DNA of 64,000 nt from Sphingomonas soli NBRC 100801. GTDB taxonomy: Bacteria > Pseudomonadota > Alphaproteobacteria > Sphingomonadales > Sphingomonadaceae. The translations under genes and the position numbers were made by a program. The stretch lies in contig NZ_BCTZ01000019.1 in NCBI RefSeq assembly GCF_001591025.1, positions 1 through 64,000 on the forward strand, read 5' to 3'. Under the pieces are notes generated by a model. It made no database searches. It was not told where the DNA came from and worked only from the letters and a program-made list of their open reading frames with translations. Shown in pieces: positions 25,654 to 35,871 of this stretch (within the stretch, counting starts at the first letter, position 1; each line of letters starts with the position of its first letter).

Positions 25654-26715
25654 ATGTCCTTCCCGAAACCCTATGCCGCCGATCCTGCCCGCTATGACGG
25701 CCGCATGCCGTATCGCCGCTGTGGCGTGAGCGGGCTCGATCTGCCCGCGATCTCGCTCGGCCTCTGGCAGAATTTCGGTGGCGAGGACGTGTTCGAGACC
25801 GGGCGTGCGATCCTCCGACGCGCGTTCGATCGCGGCGTCACCCATTTCGATCTCGCCAACAATTACGGCCCGCCGTACGGCTCCGCCGAAGAGAATTTCG
25901 GCCGCGTGCTGGCGACTGACTTTGCCTCGCACCGAGACGAGCTGGTGATCTCCACCAAGGCCGGATGGGATATGTGGCCCGGCCCCTACGGCGATGTCGG
26001 GGGCTCCCGGAAATACCTCATCGCCTCGTGCGATCAGAGCCTCAAGCGCATGGGGCTCGATTATGTCGATATCTTCTATTCGCACCGCGTCGATCCGAAG
26101 ACGCCGCTGGAGGAGACGATGGGCGCGCTCGCGCAGCTCCACCGCCAGGGCAAGGCGCTCTATGTCGGCATCTCCAGCTACTCGCCCGAACTGACCCGCA
26201 AGGCCGCGGCGATCCTCGCGGAGGAGCGCGTGCCGCTGCTGATCCACCAGCCGAGCTATTCGATGCTCAATCGCTGGGTGGAAGACGAGCTGCTCGATAC
26301 GCTGGCGGATCTCGGTACCGGCTGCATCGCCTTCTCGCCGCTCGCGCAGGGAATGCTCACCTCCAAATATCTGAATGGCGTGCCGCAGGATGCCCGCGCC
26401 GCAAAGGGCGGGTCGCTCGGCCAGCATTTGCTCTCGGAGGAAAATCTGCGCCGCATCGGCGCGCTCGATGCGATCGCCAGGAAGCGCGGCCAGACGCTGG
26501 CGCAGATGGCCATCGCCTGGGTGCTGCGCGACCGCCGGGTCACCTCGGCGCTGATCGGCGCGCGCAATGTGCAGCAGCTCGACGATTCGCTCGATGCGGT
26601 GAACAACCTCGCATTCTCGGACGCGGAACTCGCCGAAATCGATGCGCATGCAACCGAAGGCGGCCTCGATCTTTGGAAGGTTTCGTCCAACCTAGAGGAA
26701 GTGCCCCAGCGATGA
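25654..26715 (+). CDS. Aldo/keto reductase (YghZ/L-glyceraldehyde 3-phosphate reductase-like)
   Basis: 353 aa, NADPH-dependent (alpha/beta)8 barrel. The catalytic tetrad is visible as HFDLANNYG (Asp, Tyr), STKAGWDMWPGP (Lys) and YSHRVDP (His). The N-terminal MPYRRCGVSGLDLPAISLGL, GPYGDVGGSRKYLIASCDQS and C-terminal SALIGARNVQQLDD match the YghZ/Gpr group that reduces L-glyceraldehyde 3-phosphate and methylglyoxal. GGAG lies seven bases upstream. The stop overlaps the GreB-like gene (ATGA). Confidence 0.94.
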   Translation: MSFPKPYAADPARYDGRMPYRRCGVSGLDLPAISLGLWQNFGGEDVFETGRAILRRAFDRGVTHFDLANNYGPPYGSAEENFGRVLATDFASHRDELVISTKAGWDMWPGPYGDVGGSRKYLIASCDQSLKRMGLDYVDIFYSHRVDPKTPLEETMGALAQLHRQGKALYVGISSYSPELTRKAAAILAEERVPLLIHQPSYSMLNRWVEDELLDTLADLGTGCIAFSPLAQGMLTSKYLNGVPQDARAAKGGSLGQHLLSEENLRRIGALDAIARKRGQTLAQMAIAWVLRDRRVTSALIGARNVQQLDDSLDAVNNLAFSDAELAEIDAHATEGGLDLWKVSSNLEEVPQR

Positions 26716-27176
26716 GCGTCGCCTTTCGCCGCGAGAGCGACGAGGAACATAAGGAACCGAAGTTCGAACTGCCGCTTCCCCCGGGGCCCAATCTGGTGAC
26801 GGCGCGGGGACTGGCGCTGATCGAGGCGAAGCAGACTGAGCTGGAATCGGCGGTGGCCGCCGCGACGGATGAAGAGGCGCGCGAAGCGCTCAAGCGCGAG
26901 CTGCGCTACTGGCAGACGCGCCGCACCACCGCGCAGATCGCTCCGCCCCCCGAGCCGGGTGTTGCAGGCATTGGCAGCCATGTGACCATCCGCCTCGCGG
27001 GCAAGACGCGCACCATCCATATCGTCGGCCATGACGAGGCCGATCCGGCGGCGGACCGCCTCGGCTTCGCGGCACCGCTCGCGCATGCGCTGCTCGGCGC
27101 GGAGGAAGGGGAGTTGATCGATTTCAACGGCAGGGCCGAGGCGATCGAGATACTGTCGGTGGCCGTGGAGCCCTGA
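26712..27176 (+). CDS. greB: Transcript-cleavage factor, GreA/GreB family
   Basis: 154 aa. It binds RNA polymerase and stimulates cleavage of backtracked RNA. The N-terminal coiled coil (about 30-72) reads TARGLALIEAKQTELESAVA, and the C-terminal FKBP-like domain has GSHVTIRLAGKTRTIHIVG and LLGAEEGELIDFNG. The usual acidic tip residues of the coiled coil are partly kept (TDEEAREAL). It is coupled to the aldo/keto reductase stop by ATGA. GreB is favoured over GreA by the N-terminal extension, but this is not certain. Confidence 0.85.
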   Translation: MSVAFRRESDEEHKEPKFELPLPPGPNLVTARGLALIEAKQTELESAVAAATDEEAREALKRELRYWQTRRTTAQIAPPPEPGVAGIGSHVTIRLAGKTRTIHIVGHDEADPAADRLGFAAPLAHALLGAEEGELIDFNGRAEAIEILSVAVEP

Positions 27177-27227
27177 GACCTTCCCCGCCATCCCGGGCTT
27201 GACCGGAAAGGTGACGTCGGTTTCCCG

Positions 27228-30200
27228 CTATCCTTCGATAATCGTCCGGATCCGCGTCGCCAGCGCTTCCATCGCAAAGGGCTTGGTGATCATCGTCATT
27301 CCCGGCTCCAGGAAGCCCGAGGCGAGCGCGGCATTCTCGGCATAGCCGGTCATGAACAGCACCTTGAGCTCGGGACGTACCGCGCGCCCCGCATCGGCCA
27401 CCTGGCGGCCGTTGAGCCCGGGCAGGCCGATATCGGTGATCAACAGGTCGATCCGCTTCTTGGAGCGCAATATCTCGACGCCCTTCGGGCCGTCCCCGGC
27501 CTCGATCGCGCGATAGCCAAGCTCGCTCAGCGTCTCGACGATAAGCCCGCGCACCACCGGCTCGTCCTCCACCACGAGCACCACCTCGCCCGCATCGGTG
27601 GCGTGCGCTTCGCTCAGCTGGGGCACCTCCTCATCGCTTTCGGCCTGGCCGCGAAAGCGGGGGAGATAGAGCTTGAAGGTCGTTCCCTTGCCCATCTCGG
27701 AATAGATCTTGGCATAGCCGTCCGACTGGCGGGCAAAGCCATAGATCATCGACAGGCCCAGCCCCGTTCCCTGGCCGATCGGCTTGGTGGTGAAGAAGGG
27801 TTCGAACGCCTTGGCGATCGTGTCGGCGTCCATGCCGGTGCCCGTGTCGGTCACGCAGATACAGACATATTGGCCGGGCTTCACGTCGCGTTGGCGCGCG
27901 GCATAGGCGTCGTCGAGATGGGCGTTGCAGGTTTCGATCGTCAGCTTGCCGCCTTCGGGCATCGCGTCGCGGGCGTTGATGACCAGGTTGAGCAGCGCGT
28001 TTTCGAGCTGGTTGGGATCGCACAAGGTCAGCCACAGCCCGCCGGCCAGCACCAGCTCCAGCTCGACGCGCTCGCCGATCGTGCGGCGCAACAGATCCTC
28101 CATCGACGCCACCAGCGGATTGGCGCGAACGGGGCGCGGATCAAGCGGCTGGCGGCGCGAGAAGGCGAGCAGGCGGTGCGTGAGGGCGGCGGCGCGATTG
28201 GCGGCCGTCGTGGCGCCGGCGAGGAACCGCCCGATCTCGGTGAGCCTGCCCTGTGATACGCGCCGCTCGATGATCTCGAGGCTGCCGGTGATGCCCTGGA
28301 GCAGATTGTTGAAATCGTGCGCGATGCCGCCGGTCAGCTGGCCCACTGCCTCCATCTTCTGGGATTGGCGCAGCGCTTCCTCGGTCGTCGCCAGCGCTTC
28401 GGCCGCTTCCCGCTCGGCAGTGACGTCGCGGCCGAATCCATAGATGGTTTCGCCCTCCAGCACGCTGGTGAACGCGATCCGCCGCAACTCCCCGTCCTTG
28501 GTCCGGAACACGGTATCATGCTCCGGAAGCGCGTGATCATAGGGGAGTTCGGCCAGGCGGCGCGTGGCATTGTCGACATCGCTGGGGTCAATGAAATCGC
28601 GGATGTCCCGGCCGATCGTCTCCTGCTCGCTCCAGCCGAGGACACGTTCCCAGGAGGGATTTACCGCAAAGACCTCGCCGGCGAGGTTCACCACCACCTT
28701 CACGACCGGTGACAGGTTCCAGATGCGCTCGCGCTCGCGCGCCAGCAGGCGCTCCCGGGTAATATCGCGTCCAATCGCGTGGATGCGCCCTTCGTCGGGC
28801 ACCGCGGTCCAGGCGAACAGGCGGTACGTCCCGTGTATCGAGCGCCAGCGATTTTCGAAGGCGAGGGTAGATTCGCCACCGGCGAGCTTTTCGATCTCGG
28901 CTGCCGTGGCGTCCAGATCATCGGGGTGGATGAAGTCGCTGATCGGCTTGCCGACCAGCTCTGCAGGCGTCCAGCCGAGCATTCGCGTCGCGGTGGGGTT
29001 CGCCGCGATCACGATGCCCTGATAGTCGCTCACCATCATCAGGTCTTGAGAGAGCGTCCACATCCGATCGCGGTCGCGCGCGGTTTCGGCCTCGAGGAGC
29101 TTCTGGTCGTCGATATCGGTGTTTGACCCGATCCAGCGGAGAATGTGGCCATCTGCGGTGCGGATCGGCAGCGCACGCACCAGATGCCAGCGATACTCGC
29201 CATTGCCATTCTCGATGCGAAACTCGGTTTCGTAGCTTTCGCCGGTCTCGATGGAGTGGGCCCAGCGTGCAGCCGCGCCATCCCGGTCGTCGGGATGCAC
29301 GGTTGCCGCCCAGCCGACACCACGCAATTCCTCTGCGCTGCGCCCGCAATATTCAACTACGCGATCGTTGAACCAGTCGAGCATTCCCGTCGGCGCCGAT
29401 GTCCATACATGATTGGGCATCGCCTGGGCGAAGGCGCGGAACTCGGCCTCGCTGGCGTTGATGGCGTTCCGCGCCTGCACGCGTTCGGTTGCATCGACGC
29501 CATTGACGAAGATGCCGGTGACCATGCCGCTGCCATCGATGATCGGCTGATAAACGAAGTCCACGAAGCGTTCGGGAACGGAGCCGTCCTCTGGCTGGCC
29601 CAGGTCGAACCTCGCGCCGGTCAGAACCAGCGCCTTGCCGCTCGAATAGACCTGGTCGAGCATCGCGAGATAACCCTGCGCAACGGCTTCCGGCAGCGCT
29701 TCGGCGACGGTCTTTCCGATCACGTCCCGGCCGCCGACTACCCGGGTATAAGCCGGATTGGCCATGACATAGCGGTGTTCCGGTCCTTCCAGTAGCGCCA
29801 TGAAATTGGGCGCCTGGGCATACATCTGCTCCAGCCGGATCCGCTCGTCGCGCAGCTGCCGGTCCGCCAGCACTTTCTCGGTGGTCTCGACGACGATCGC
29901 GATAACGCCCAGCGGCGTGCCTTCCTCATCGATGATCGGCGAATAATCCAGATCCAGCCACACGGGCTCCAACTGGCCATGCCGCTGGAGCTTGAGCTCC
30001 TGATCCTTGTACGAAAGCGTCTGGCCCTTGCGAAACACGGTCTCGACGACGTGATCGTTGAAATCGGCCACTTCGGGCCAGGCCTCGCGAACGTCCATTC
30101 CCAGCAGGTCCGGATGGCGGCTCCCAGCGAACTCGGAATAGGCGTCGTTGTAGATCATCACGCCCGATTCGCCGAACAGCATGACGATCGGCACGGGCGC

Positions 30201-30344
30201 ACGCAGCGCCATCCCGACCACGGCCTTGATCGGCTGTGGCCAGTTGGCGATCGGGCCCATGCTGGTCTTCGACCAGTCGAACGCCGCGATCAATTCGCTA
30301 AGCTGGCCTCCCCCCTTTAGAAAGCCCGAGCCTTCATCATTCAT
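27228..30344 (-). CDS. Multi-PAS hybrid sensor histidine kinase
   Basis: 1038 aa, predicted cytosolic with no membrane segment. Five PAS-like modules occupy about 15-660: a first with [16 protein letters not shown], then [38 protein letters not shown] and [14 protein letters not shown]. The HisKA phospho-acceptor is H676 ([12 protein letters not shown]); the HATPase has [17 protein letters not shown] and [10 protein letters not shown]-terminal receiver domain has D971 ([10 protein letters not shown]). The start at 30344 (MNDEGSG) is preferred over a GTG at 30377 that lacks a ribosome site. No response regulator or target operon is adjacent, so signal and output are unknown. Confidence 0.95.
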   Translation of the reverse strand: MNDEGSGFLKGGGQLSELIAAFDWSKTSMGPIANWPQPIKAVVGMALRAPVPIVMLFGESGVMIYNDAYSEFAGSRHPDLLGMDVREAWPEVADFNDHVVETVFRKGQTLSYKDQELKLQRHGQLEPVWLDLDYSPIIDEEGTPLGVIAIVVETTEKVLADRQLRDERIRLEQMYAQAPNFMALLEGPEHRYVMANPAYTRVVGGRDVIGKTVAEALPEAVAQGYLAMLDQVYSSGKALVLTGARFDLGQPEDGSVPERFVDFVYQPIIDGSGMVTGIFVNGVDATERVQARNAINASEAEFRAFAQAMPNHVWTSAPTGMLDWFNDRVVEYCGRSAEELRGVGWAATVHPDDRDGAAARWAHSIETGESYETEFRIENGNGEYRWHLVRALPIRTADGHILRWIGSNTDIDDQKLLEAETARDRDRMWTLSQDLMMVSDYQGIVIAANPTATRMLGWTPAELVGKPISDFIHPDDLDATAAEIEKLAGGESTLAFENRWRSIHGTYRLFAWTAVPDEGRIHAIGRDITRERLLARERERIWNLSPVVKVVVNLAGEVFAVNPSWERVLGWSEQETIGRDIRDFIDPSDVDNATRRLAELPYDHALPEHDTVFRTKDGELRRIAFTSVLEGETIYGFGRDVTAEREAAEALATTEEALRQSQKMEAVGQLTGGIAHDFNNLLQGITGSLEIIERRVSQGRLTEIGRFLAGATTAANRAAALTHRLLAFSRRQPLDPRPVRANPLVASMEDLLRRTIGERVELELVLAGGLWLTLCDPNQLENALLNLVINARDAMPEGGKLTIETCNAHLDDAYAARQRDVKPGQYVCICVTDTGTGMDADTIAKAFEPFFTTKPIGQGTGLGLSMIYGFARQSDGYAKIYSEMGKGTTFKLYLPRFRGQAESDEEVPQLSEAHATDAGEVVLVVEDEPVVRGLIVETLSELGYRAIEAGDGPKGVEILRSKKRIDLLITDIGLPGLNGRQVADAGRAVRPELKVLFMTGYAENAALASGFLEPGMTMITKPFAMEALATRIRTIIEG

Positions 30345-30433
30345 GCAGGCCGATCTCTTGCTGGACGGTCGATTCACCGTAATCGGTTACAACGCGAGAT
30401 TCGCTATTGCGTTCCCGCAACAACCGCAGCGTT

Positions 30434-30895
30434 TCATTTGCGGTCTAATTCGAGCAATTCCTTGCGGATATGAATCGATTTTAGCGACATCCGCACTTCG
30501 AACAGGAAGTAGATCAGCCCCGCCATCAGCAGCAGCATCGAAACGATGAAGGCGATGGCGACCCACAGCCCGACATGCAGATTCGCGAGCCGCGAGATGA
30601 ACATCAGTGCGACGACGATCGATATGGCGAGAGCGCTGGCGACGCAGAGGAAGATTGCATTGTTGATCACCGAAATGCGCCTGTCGATGATCCGCAATTC
30701 CCAGACGTGGCGATCATGTTCGAGCCCGGTGGAACGCGGGTGAAGTTGCTCGATAACGCGCGCCCGATCGACAATGCGCGCGAGGCGGCCGACCATCACG
30801 TTAAGGAACGCCCCGATGCCGGCGAGGAGGAACACCGGCGCAATCGCCGCCTGGATCGTATCGGCTACCGTGGAGAGATAGGGGGCGGGGAGCAT
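30434..30895 (-). CDS. DUF2721 membrane protein
   Basis: 153 aa. The N-terminal TIQAAIAPVFLLAGIGAFLN and VMVGRLARIVDRARVIEQL are the DUF2721 signature. Three hydrophobic helices are visible: about 15-36, 78-100 (NNAIFLCVASALAISIVVAL) and 108-132 (LWVAIAFIVSMLLLMAGLIY). It is an inner-membrane protein of unknown function. It lies just downstream of nothing co-directional and upstream of the histidine kinase gene by 89 bases, so the two may share a transcript. Confidence 0.9.
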   Translation of the reverse strand: MLPAPYLSTVADTIQAAIAPVFLLAGIGAFLNVMVGRLARIVDRARVIEQLHPRSTGLEHDRHVWELRIIDRRISVINNAIFLCVASALAISIVVALMFISRLANLHVGLWVAIAFIVSMLLLMAGLIYFLFEVRMSLKSIHIRKELLELDRK

Positions 30896-31008
30896 GTACG
30901 CCTTTATGACGATCGGCGCGCATGCCGTGAAGCCATCTTCGTTACGCAGGCATTTCAGAGTGTGAAGAGGCTTGCATCTGCACCGCTTGGTAACGGATGC
31001 GATCTAAA

Positions 31009-32109
31009 ATGACCGCCATGTCGAAGCCGATGCCGCTAGAACAGTTCACGCGCCTGCCGCCTGCGCATGCGGTAGACTGTGTCGACGGACTGGCGGGGGC
31101 GATCGACGCCGTCGCGGAGCACGCGGCCGCTTCGCACCGGTTCCTGCGCTACGGCTGGTTCGCTGCTGCGCTCAGGGCATATGGCGGATCGGCGCGGACG
31201 CTGCTGGTGGCGCGCGAGAGCGAGCCGGTCGTCGCGTTGCCGTTCGTGGCAAGGGGGCCGGCATGGCTGGGGCTGGCCGAAGTCGCTGGATGCTATTGGC
31301 CGTTTCGCAGCTTTCCGGTGCGCGAGGATGCCGGAACGGAGGCGATGGACGCCATGCTCCCGCGGCTCGCCCGCGAAGTGCGCGCGCTCCGGGTCGGGCC
31401 GGTCTATGATGGCGATCCCGGGCTCGAATTGCTCAAGGAAGCGGCGCGGGCCCAGGGCTGGGGTGTGCTGGATCGCTTTGTGGCGGATTCGTACCTGCTC
31501 GATATGCGGGCCGCCCAGAATGAGGAAGGCGGCTGGCCGCGCAACTCGACGCTGCGCAAGAACCGGTTTCACGAAAAGCATCTCGGCAGCCATGGCGCGC
31601 TCGACTGGGCGTTCGTGCACGGCAGCGATTGGGACGATGCCGCGTTCGATGCGCTGGCTGCGGTTGAGGAAAAGAGCTGGATCGCGGCGCGGACCGATGG
31701 CTCGGACGCGAAATTCACGCGCGAGGGTCATGGTGCGTTCTGGCGTGCGGCGGCGGCGGATCCTGTCGTCGCCGGCATGATGTGGGCGGCAGTGCTGCGT
31801 GTGGATGGCGAACCGGCGGCGTTCTCGTTCGATATCAACGCGGGCGCGCTGAAATATGCGATTGCCAACAGCTATGATCCGGCGTTCGGAAAGCACTCGC
31901 CGGGCAAGCTGCTTTACTATCGTAACCTCGTCCGCGCGCTGGCAGACGGCATGGTGCTGGTCGATTGGGGCGCCGGTGACAGCGGCTACAAGCAGGTGAT
32001 CGGGGCAGACAGGGGCCCGGCGATCCGCGACTGGCTGTTCCTGCGGCCCGGCCTGCCCGCCGCCGCCGCGAAGCTGCTTCGCGGCATGTGGCGACGTAGC
32101 GGCCAATAA
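31009..32109 (+). CDS. GNAT-like acetyltransferase (CelD/BioF2-like, Acetyltransf_6)
   Basis: 366 aa. This looks like a two-lobed GNAT protein of the CelD/FemAB-like group. The N-terminal lobe has RFLRYGWFAAAL and ARESEPVVALPFVAR, and the C-terminal lobe has RVDGEPAAFSFDINAGALKY, then NSYDPAFGKHSPGKLLYYRN and DWGAGDSGYKQ. Related proteins are linked to polysaccharide or cell-surface acylation. Starts at 30997, 31009 and 31018 are all possible; none has a good ribosome site, so the N-terminus is uncertain by a few residues. It is convergent with the 29-codon ORF at 32115. Confidence 0.8.
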   Translation: MTAMSKPMPLEQFTRLPPAHAVDCVDGLAGAIDAVAEHAAASHRFLRYGWFAAALRAYGGSARTLLVARESEPVVALPFVARGPAWLGLAEVAGCYWPFRSFPVREDAGTEAMDAMLPRLAREVRALRVGPVYDGDPGLELLKEAARAQGWGVLDRFVADSYLLDMRAAQNEEGGWPRNSTLRKNRFHEKHLGSHGALDWAFVHGSDWDDAAFDALAAVEEKSWIAARTDGSDAKFTREGHGAFWRAAAADPVVAGMMWAAVLRVDGEPAAFSFDINAGALKYAIANSYDPAFGKHSPGKLLYYRNLVRALADGMVLVDWGAGDSGYKQVIGADRGPAIRDWLFLRPGLPAAAAKLLRGMWRRSGQ

Positions 32110-32114
32110 GCGCG

Positions 32115-32204
32115 TCAGCCGAAGCGGACGGCATCCTCGATGCAGACGAACCCGACCGCACCGGCAAAGGCGGCGACGGCGGCGAAGACGATGTAGAGGA
32201 ACAT
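32115..32204 (-). CDS. 29-aa predicted membrane microprotein divergent from fnr
   Basis: A 29-codon ORF, MFLYIVFAAVAAFAGAVGFV then CIEDAVRFG, with a strong ribosome site (AAAGGAGTG, eight bases before the ATG). One hydrophobic helix covers about residues 2-21, with a polar C-terminal tail containing one Cys. A perfect FNR-type palindrome lies upstream at 32259-32272; its centre is 61-62 bases from the ATG, which would give a class-II (-41.5) site with a leader of about 20 bases. This suggests expression under low oxygen, as for small oxidase subunits. No homology can be claimed at this length. Confidence 0.6.
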   Translation of the reverse strand: MFLYIVFAAVAAFAGAVGFVCIEDAVRFG

Positions 32205-32258
32205 GGCAGGCACTCCTTTGATGTGCCCCCGCGATGCGCCCGCCATGGCTTCTACGCT

Positions 32259-32272
32259 TTGACCGCGGTCAA
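32259..32272. promoter_or_regulatory. FNR/FixK-type operator palindrome
   Basis: TTGACCGCGGTCAA is a perfect palindrome, extended to 18 bp as CTTTGACCGCGGTCAAAG (32257-32274). It matches the FNR/FixK consensus TTGAN6TCAA. It lies 22 bases before the fnr ATG, too close for class-II activation of fnr but suitable for autorepression. It is at a suitable distance to activate the leftward micro-ORF at 32115-32204. Confidence 0.75.
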
Positions 32273-32293
32273 AGCCGGCCGCATAATCGGAGC

Positions 32294-32989
32294 ATGGAAG
32301 CGACCAACACCTGTGCCGATTGCGCAGTACGCGATTCGGCGCTGTGCGCGAGCCTGAATGACGGCGAGCTGATGGCGCTCAACGCGCTGGGCCGCAGGCG
32401 CAAGCTGGCGCGCGGCGAGGTGCTGGCCTGGGCGGGCGACGACAGCCTGATCTGCGGCAATCTGATCTCCGGCGTGCTCAAGCTCACCGCTTCGACCCCC
32501 GATGGTCGCGAACAGATCGTGGGGCTGGCCTATCCCGCCGATTTCGTCGGGCGCCCTTATGCCGGGCAGGCCGAGTTCACCGTGACCGCGGTGAGCGAAG
32601 CGGAGCTCTGCCTCTTCCCGCGCGCGCCGTTCGAGCGTGTGCTCGAAGACCATGCCCGCATGGAGCGGCTGCTGCTCCAGCGCACCTTCGCCGCGCTCGA
32701 CGAGGCGCGCGCGCGGATGCTGGCGCTCGCCCGGCTGAGCGCGGCCGAAAAGGTGACCGGCTTCCTGCTCGACATGGCCGATCGCGCCACCGGCTGCCGC
32801 GCGATGCCGCCCGGGCCGGTGACGTTCGACCTTCCGCTCACCCGCGGCGAGATGGCCGAAGTGCTGGGGATGACGATCGAGACGGTGAGCCGGCAGCTCA
32901 CGCGGCTCAAGAGCAAGGGCGCGATCACGCTGGCCGGCGCGCGGGGGATCACCATCCGCGATCGGGAGCTGCTGCGAGGGAGAGACTGA
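32294..32989 (+). CDS. fnrL: Crp/Fnr family oxygen-sensing regulator (FnrL type)
   Basis: 231 aa. The N-terminus has cysteines C7, C10 and C18 (C-x2-C-x7-C), plus C54 in the cNMP-like domain (SLICGNL). This is the ligand set of alphaproteobacterial FnrL/FnrN proteins that hold an O2-labile [4Fe-4S] cluster. The HTH has LTRGEMAEVLGMTIETVSRQ, with the E-x2-S-R residues that read TTGA half sites. The ATG at 32294 (MEATNTC) is chosen because the Cys motif begins there. A perfect FNR box just upstream suggests autoregulation. The cluster would depend on the suf operon. It is coupled to the next gene by TGATG. Confidence 0.93.
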   Translation: MEATNTCADCAVRDSALCASLNDGELMALNALGRRRKLARGEVLAWAGDDSLICGNLISGVLKLTASTPDGREQIVGLAYPADFVGRPYAGQAEFTVTAVSEAELCLFPRAPFERVLEDHARMERLLLQRTFAALDEARARMLALARLSAAEKVTGFLLDMADRATGCRAMPPGPVTFDLPLTRGEMAEVLGMTIETVSRQLTRLKSKGAITLAGARGITIRDRELLRGRD

Positions 32990-33420
32990 TGGGACCGATA
33001 ATGGCGCTGGCGCTGTTGCTTGCACAGGATACGCCGCTGGGGTGGCTCGAGGGCCAATGGTGCACCGACGCTGACGCCAGGGGACGGGTCACCTGCGAGA
33101 CCTGGACTGCGGAGAAGGGCCTGCTGATCGGGGTGAGCGAAAGATCGGTATCCGAAGGGCCGGTCCAGGTGCTGGAGCGGATGCGGATCAGCGCCGAGCC
33201 CGGGCAGTTGGTGTTTCACGCCGATCCCGTGGGGCAGGAAGGCGGCGATTTCCACGCCATGGGCGCGCAGCCACCGCAATCGGTGCGCTTCGAAAACCCT
33301 GCGCACGATTATCCGCAGGTGATCCGCTACTGGCGCGAAGGCGATATGCTGAACGCGGAGATTTCGCTGGCCGACGGCAGCAAGGCGAGGCGCTGGGCGT
33401 ATCGGCGGAAACCGAAATAG
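32989..33420 (+). CDS. DUF6265 family protein
   Basis: 143 aa. After a hydrophobic leader (MGPIMALALLLAQDT) come the features of DUF6265: LGWLEGQWCTD, CETWTAEKGLLIGVSERS, VLERMRISAEPGQLVFHADP and VRFENPAHDYPQVIRYWREG. It is probably a secreted or periplasmic beta-rich protein with a lipocalin-like look; function is unknown. The start overlaps the fnr stop, so it is likely co-transcribed with fnr. Confidence 0.85.
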   Translation: MGPIMALALLLAQDTPLGWLEGQWCTDADARGRVTCETWTAEKGLLIGVSERSVSEGPVQVLERMRISAEPGQLVFHADPVGQEGGDFHAMGAQPPQSVRFENPAHDYPQVIRYWREGDMLNAEISLADGSKARRWAYRRKPK

Positions 33421-33453
33421 TCGTCATCCCGGCGGTCGCCAGGATAGCGGATA

Positions 33454-33711
33454 TTATTCCGCGCGCTCGGCCAGCACGGTCAGCCCGCGCTCATTGACTT
33501 CGGCGAAGCCGCCTTCGACGCGGATCGTCTCGGGGCTCTCGCTCATCGAGTTCTTGTAGATCTCGATGTTGCCGTCGCGGACGGTGCTCATCAGCGGGGC
33601 ATGGCCCTGGAGCACGCCGAAATCGCCCTCGCTGCCGGGAACGACGACCATGTGGACGTCTTCCGAACGGACGAGCTTTTCCGGGGTGACGAGTTCAAAG
33701 TGGAGAGCCAT
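33454..33711 (-). CDS. atpC: ATP synthase F1 epsilon subunit, short form
   Basis: 85 aa. It contains only the beta-sandwich domain ([40 protein letters not shown], and [19 protein letters not shown]). The C-terminal helical hairpin that inhibits ATP hydrolysis in E. coli epsilon (about 139 aa) is absent. Short epsilon forms occur in alphaproteobacteria, where a separate zeta subunit can inhibit. It is the last gene of the atp operon, one base after an unrelated secreted-protein gene that separates it from atpD. Confidence 0.96.
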   Translation of the reverse strand: MALHFELVTPEKLVRSEDVHMVVVPGSEGDFGVLQGHAPLMSTVRDGNIEIYKNSMSESPETIRVEGGFAEVNERGLTVLAERAE

Positions 33712-33712
33712 G

Positions 33713-34237
33713 TTATTCTTCCATCACGAAAATTTGTGCCATGACCATCGGCGAAGGACCTGCATCGGCCTCGACAAGCTGGAGGTAGATGAACTGGTCT
33801 TCCACCGGCGCCTTGTACGTTTCGAGCGTGGCGCCGTTCTTTGGCCCGGTATTGGCGGGGTCCGGTTTGAAGTCGAAGCCGGCGAGCGCCATGTTCTTGT
33901 GGAGCATGTCCCACGCTGCGGCGCGGCCCGCACCCATCACGATGACCTGGCAGATCGAGTCCTTGATCCCGCCAAAGCCGAGCTCGCCATCAGAGCGCTC
34001 GGCGGCGACGATGTTGATCTCGCCGCGCGGATGCTCCCGCGTCTCGACCGCCTCGCTGAAACCGAAACCCTTGAGCACCGGATTGCCGGTGATCGCGAAC
34101 TGCCCGCTCAGGTATAACGGGCAATAGCCATAAGCGAGATCGGCCGCGACCTCTGCGATCGGCTTGTCCGCATTCTGCGCCGCGGCGGCAGGTGCAAGCA
34201 CCAGCGCGGCGGCGGTCAGAATGAGGCGGCCGATCAC
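33713..34237 (-). CDS. Secreted hypothetical protein between atpD and atpC
   Basis: 174 aa, not recognised. A signal peptide ([21 protein letters not shown]) predicts export to the periplasm. The mature part has two cysteines (GYCPLYL and SICQVIV) and motifs such as [13 protein letters not shown] and [17 protein letters not shown]. It starts at a GTG five bases after the atpD stop and ends one base before the atpC ATG, so it is locked into the ATP synthase operon. Nothing in it suggests a direct part in F1. A chance insertion with retained co-expression is as likely as a functional link. Confidence 0.8.
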   Translation of the reverse strand: MIGRLILTAAALVLAPAAAAQNADKPIAEVAADLAYGYCPLYLSGQFAITGNPVLKGFGFSEAVETREHPRGEINIVAAERSDGELGFGGIKDSICQVIVMGAGRAAAWDMLHKNMALAGFDFKPDPANTGPKNGATLETYKAPVEDQFIYLQLVEADAGPSPMVMAQIFVMEE

Positions 34238-34242
34238 GGGCC

Positions 34243-35871
<1,629 letters not shown>

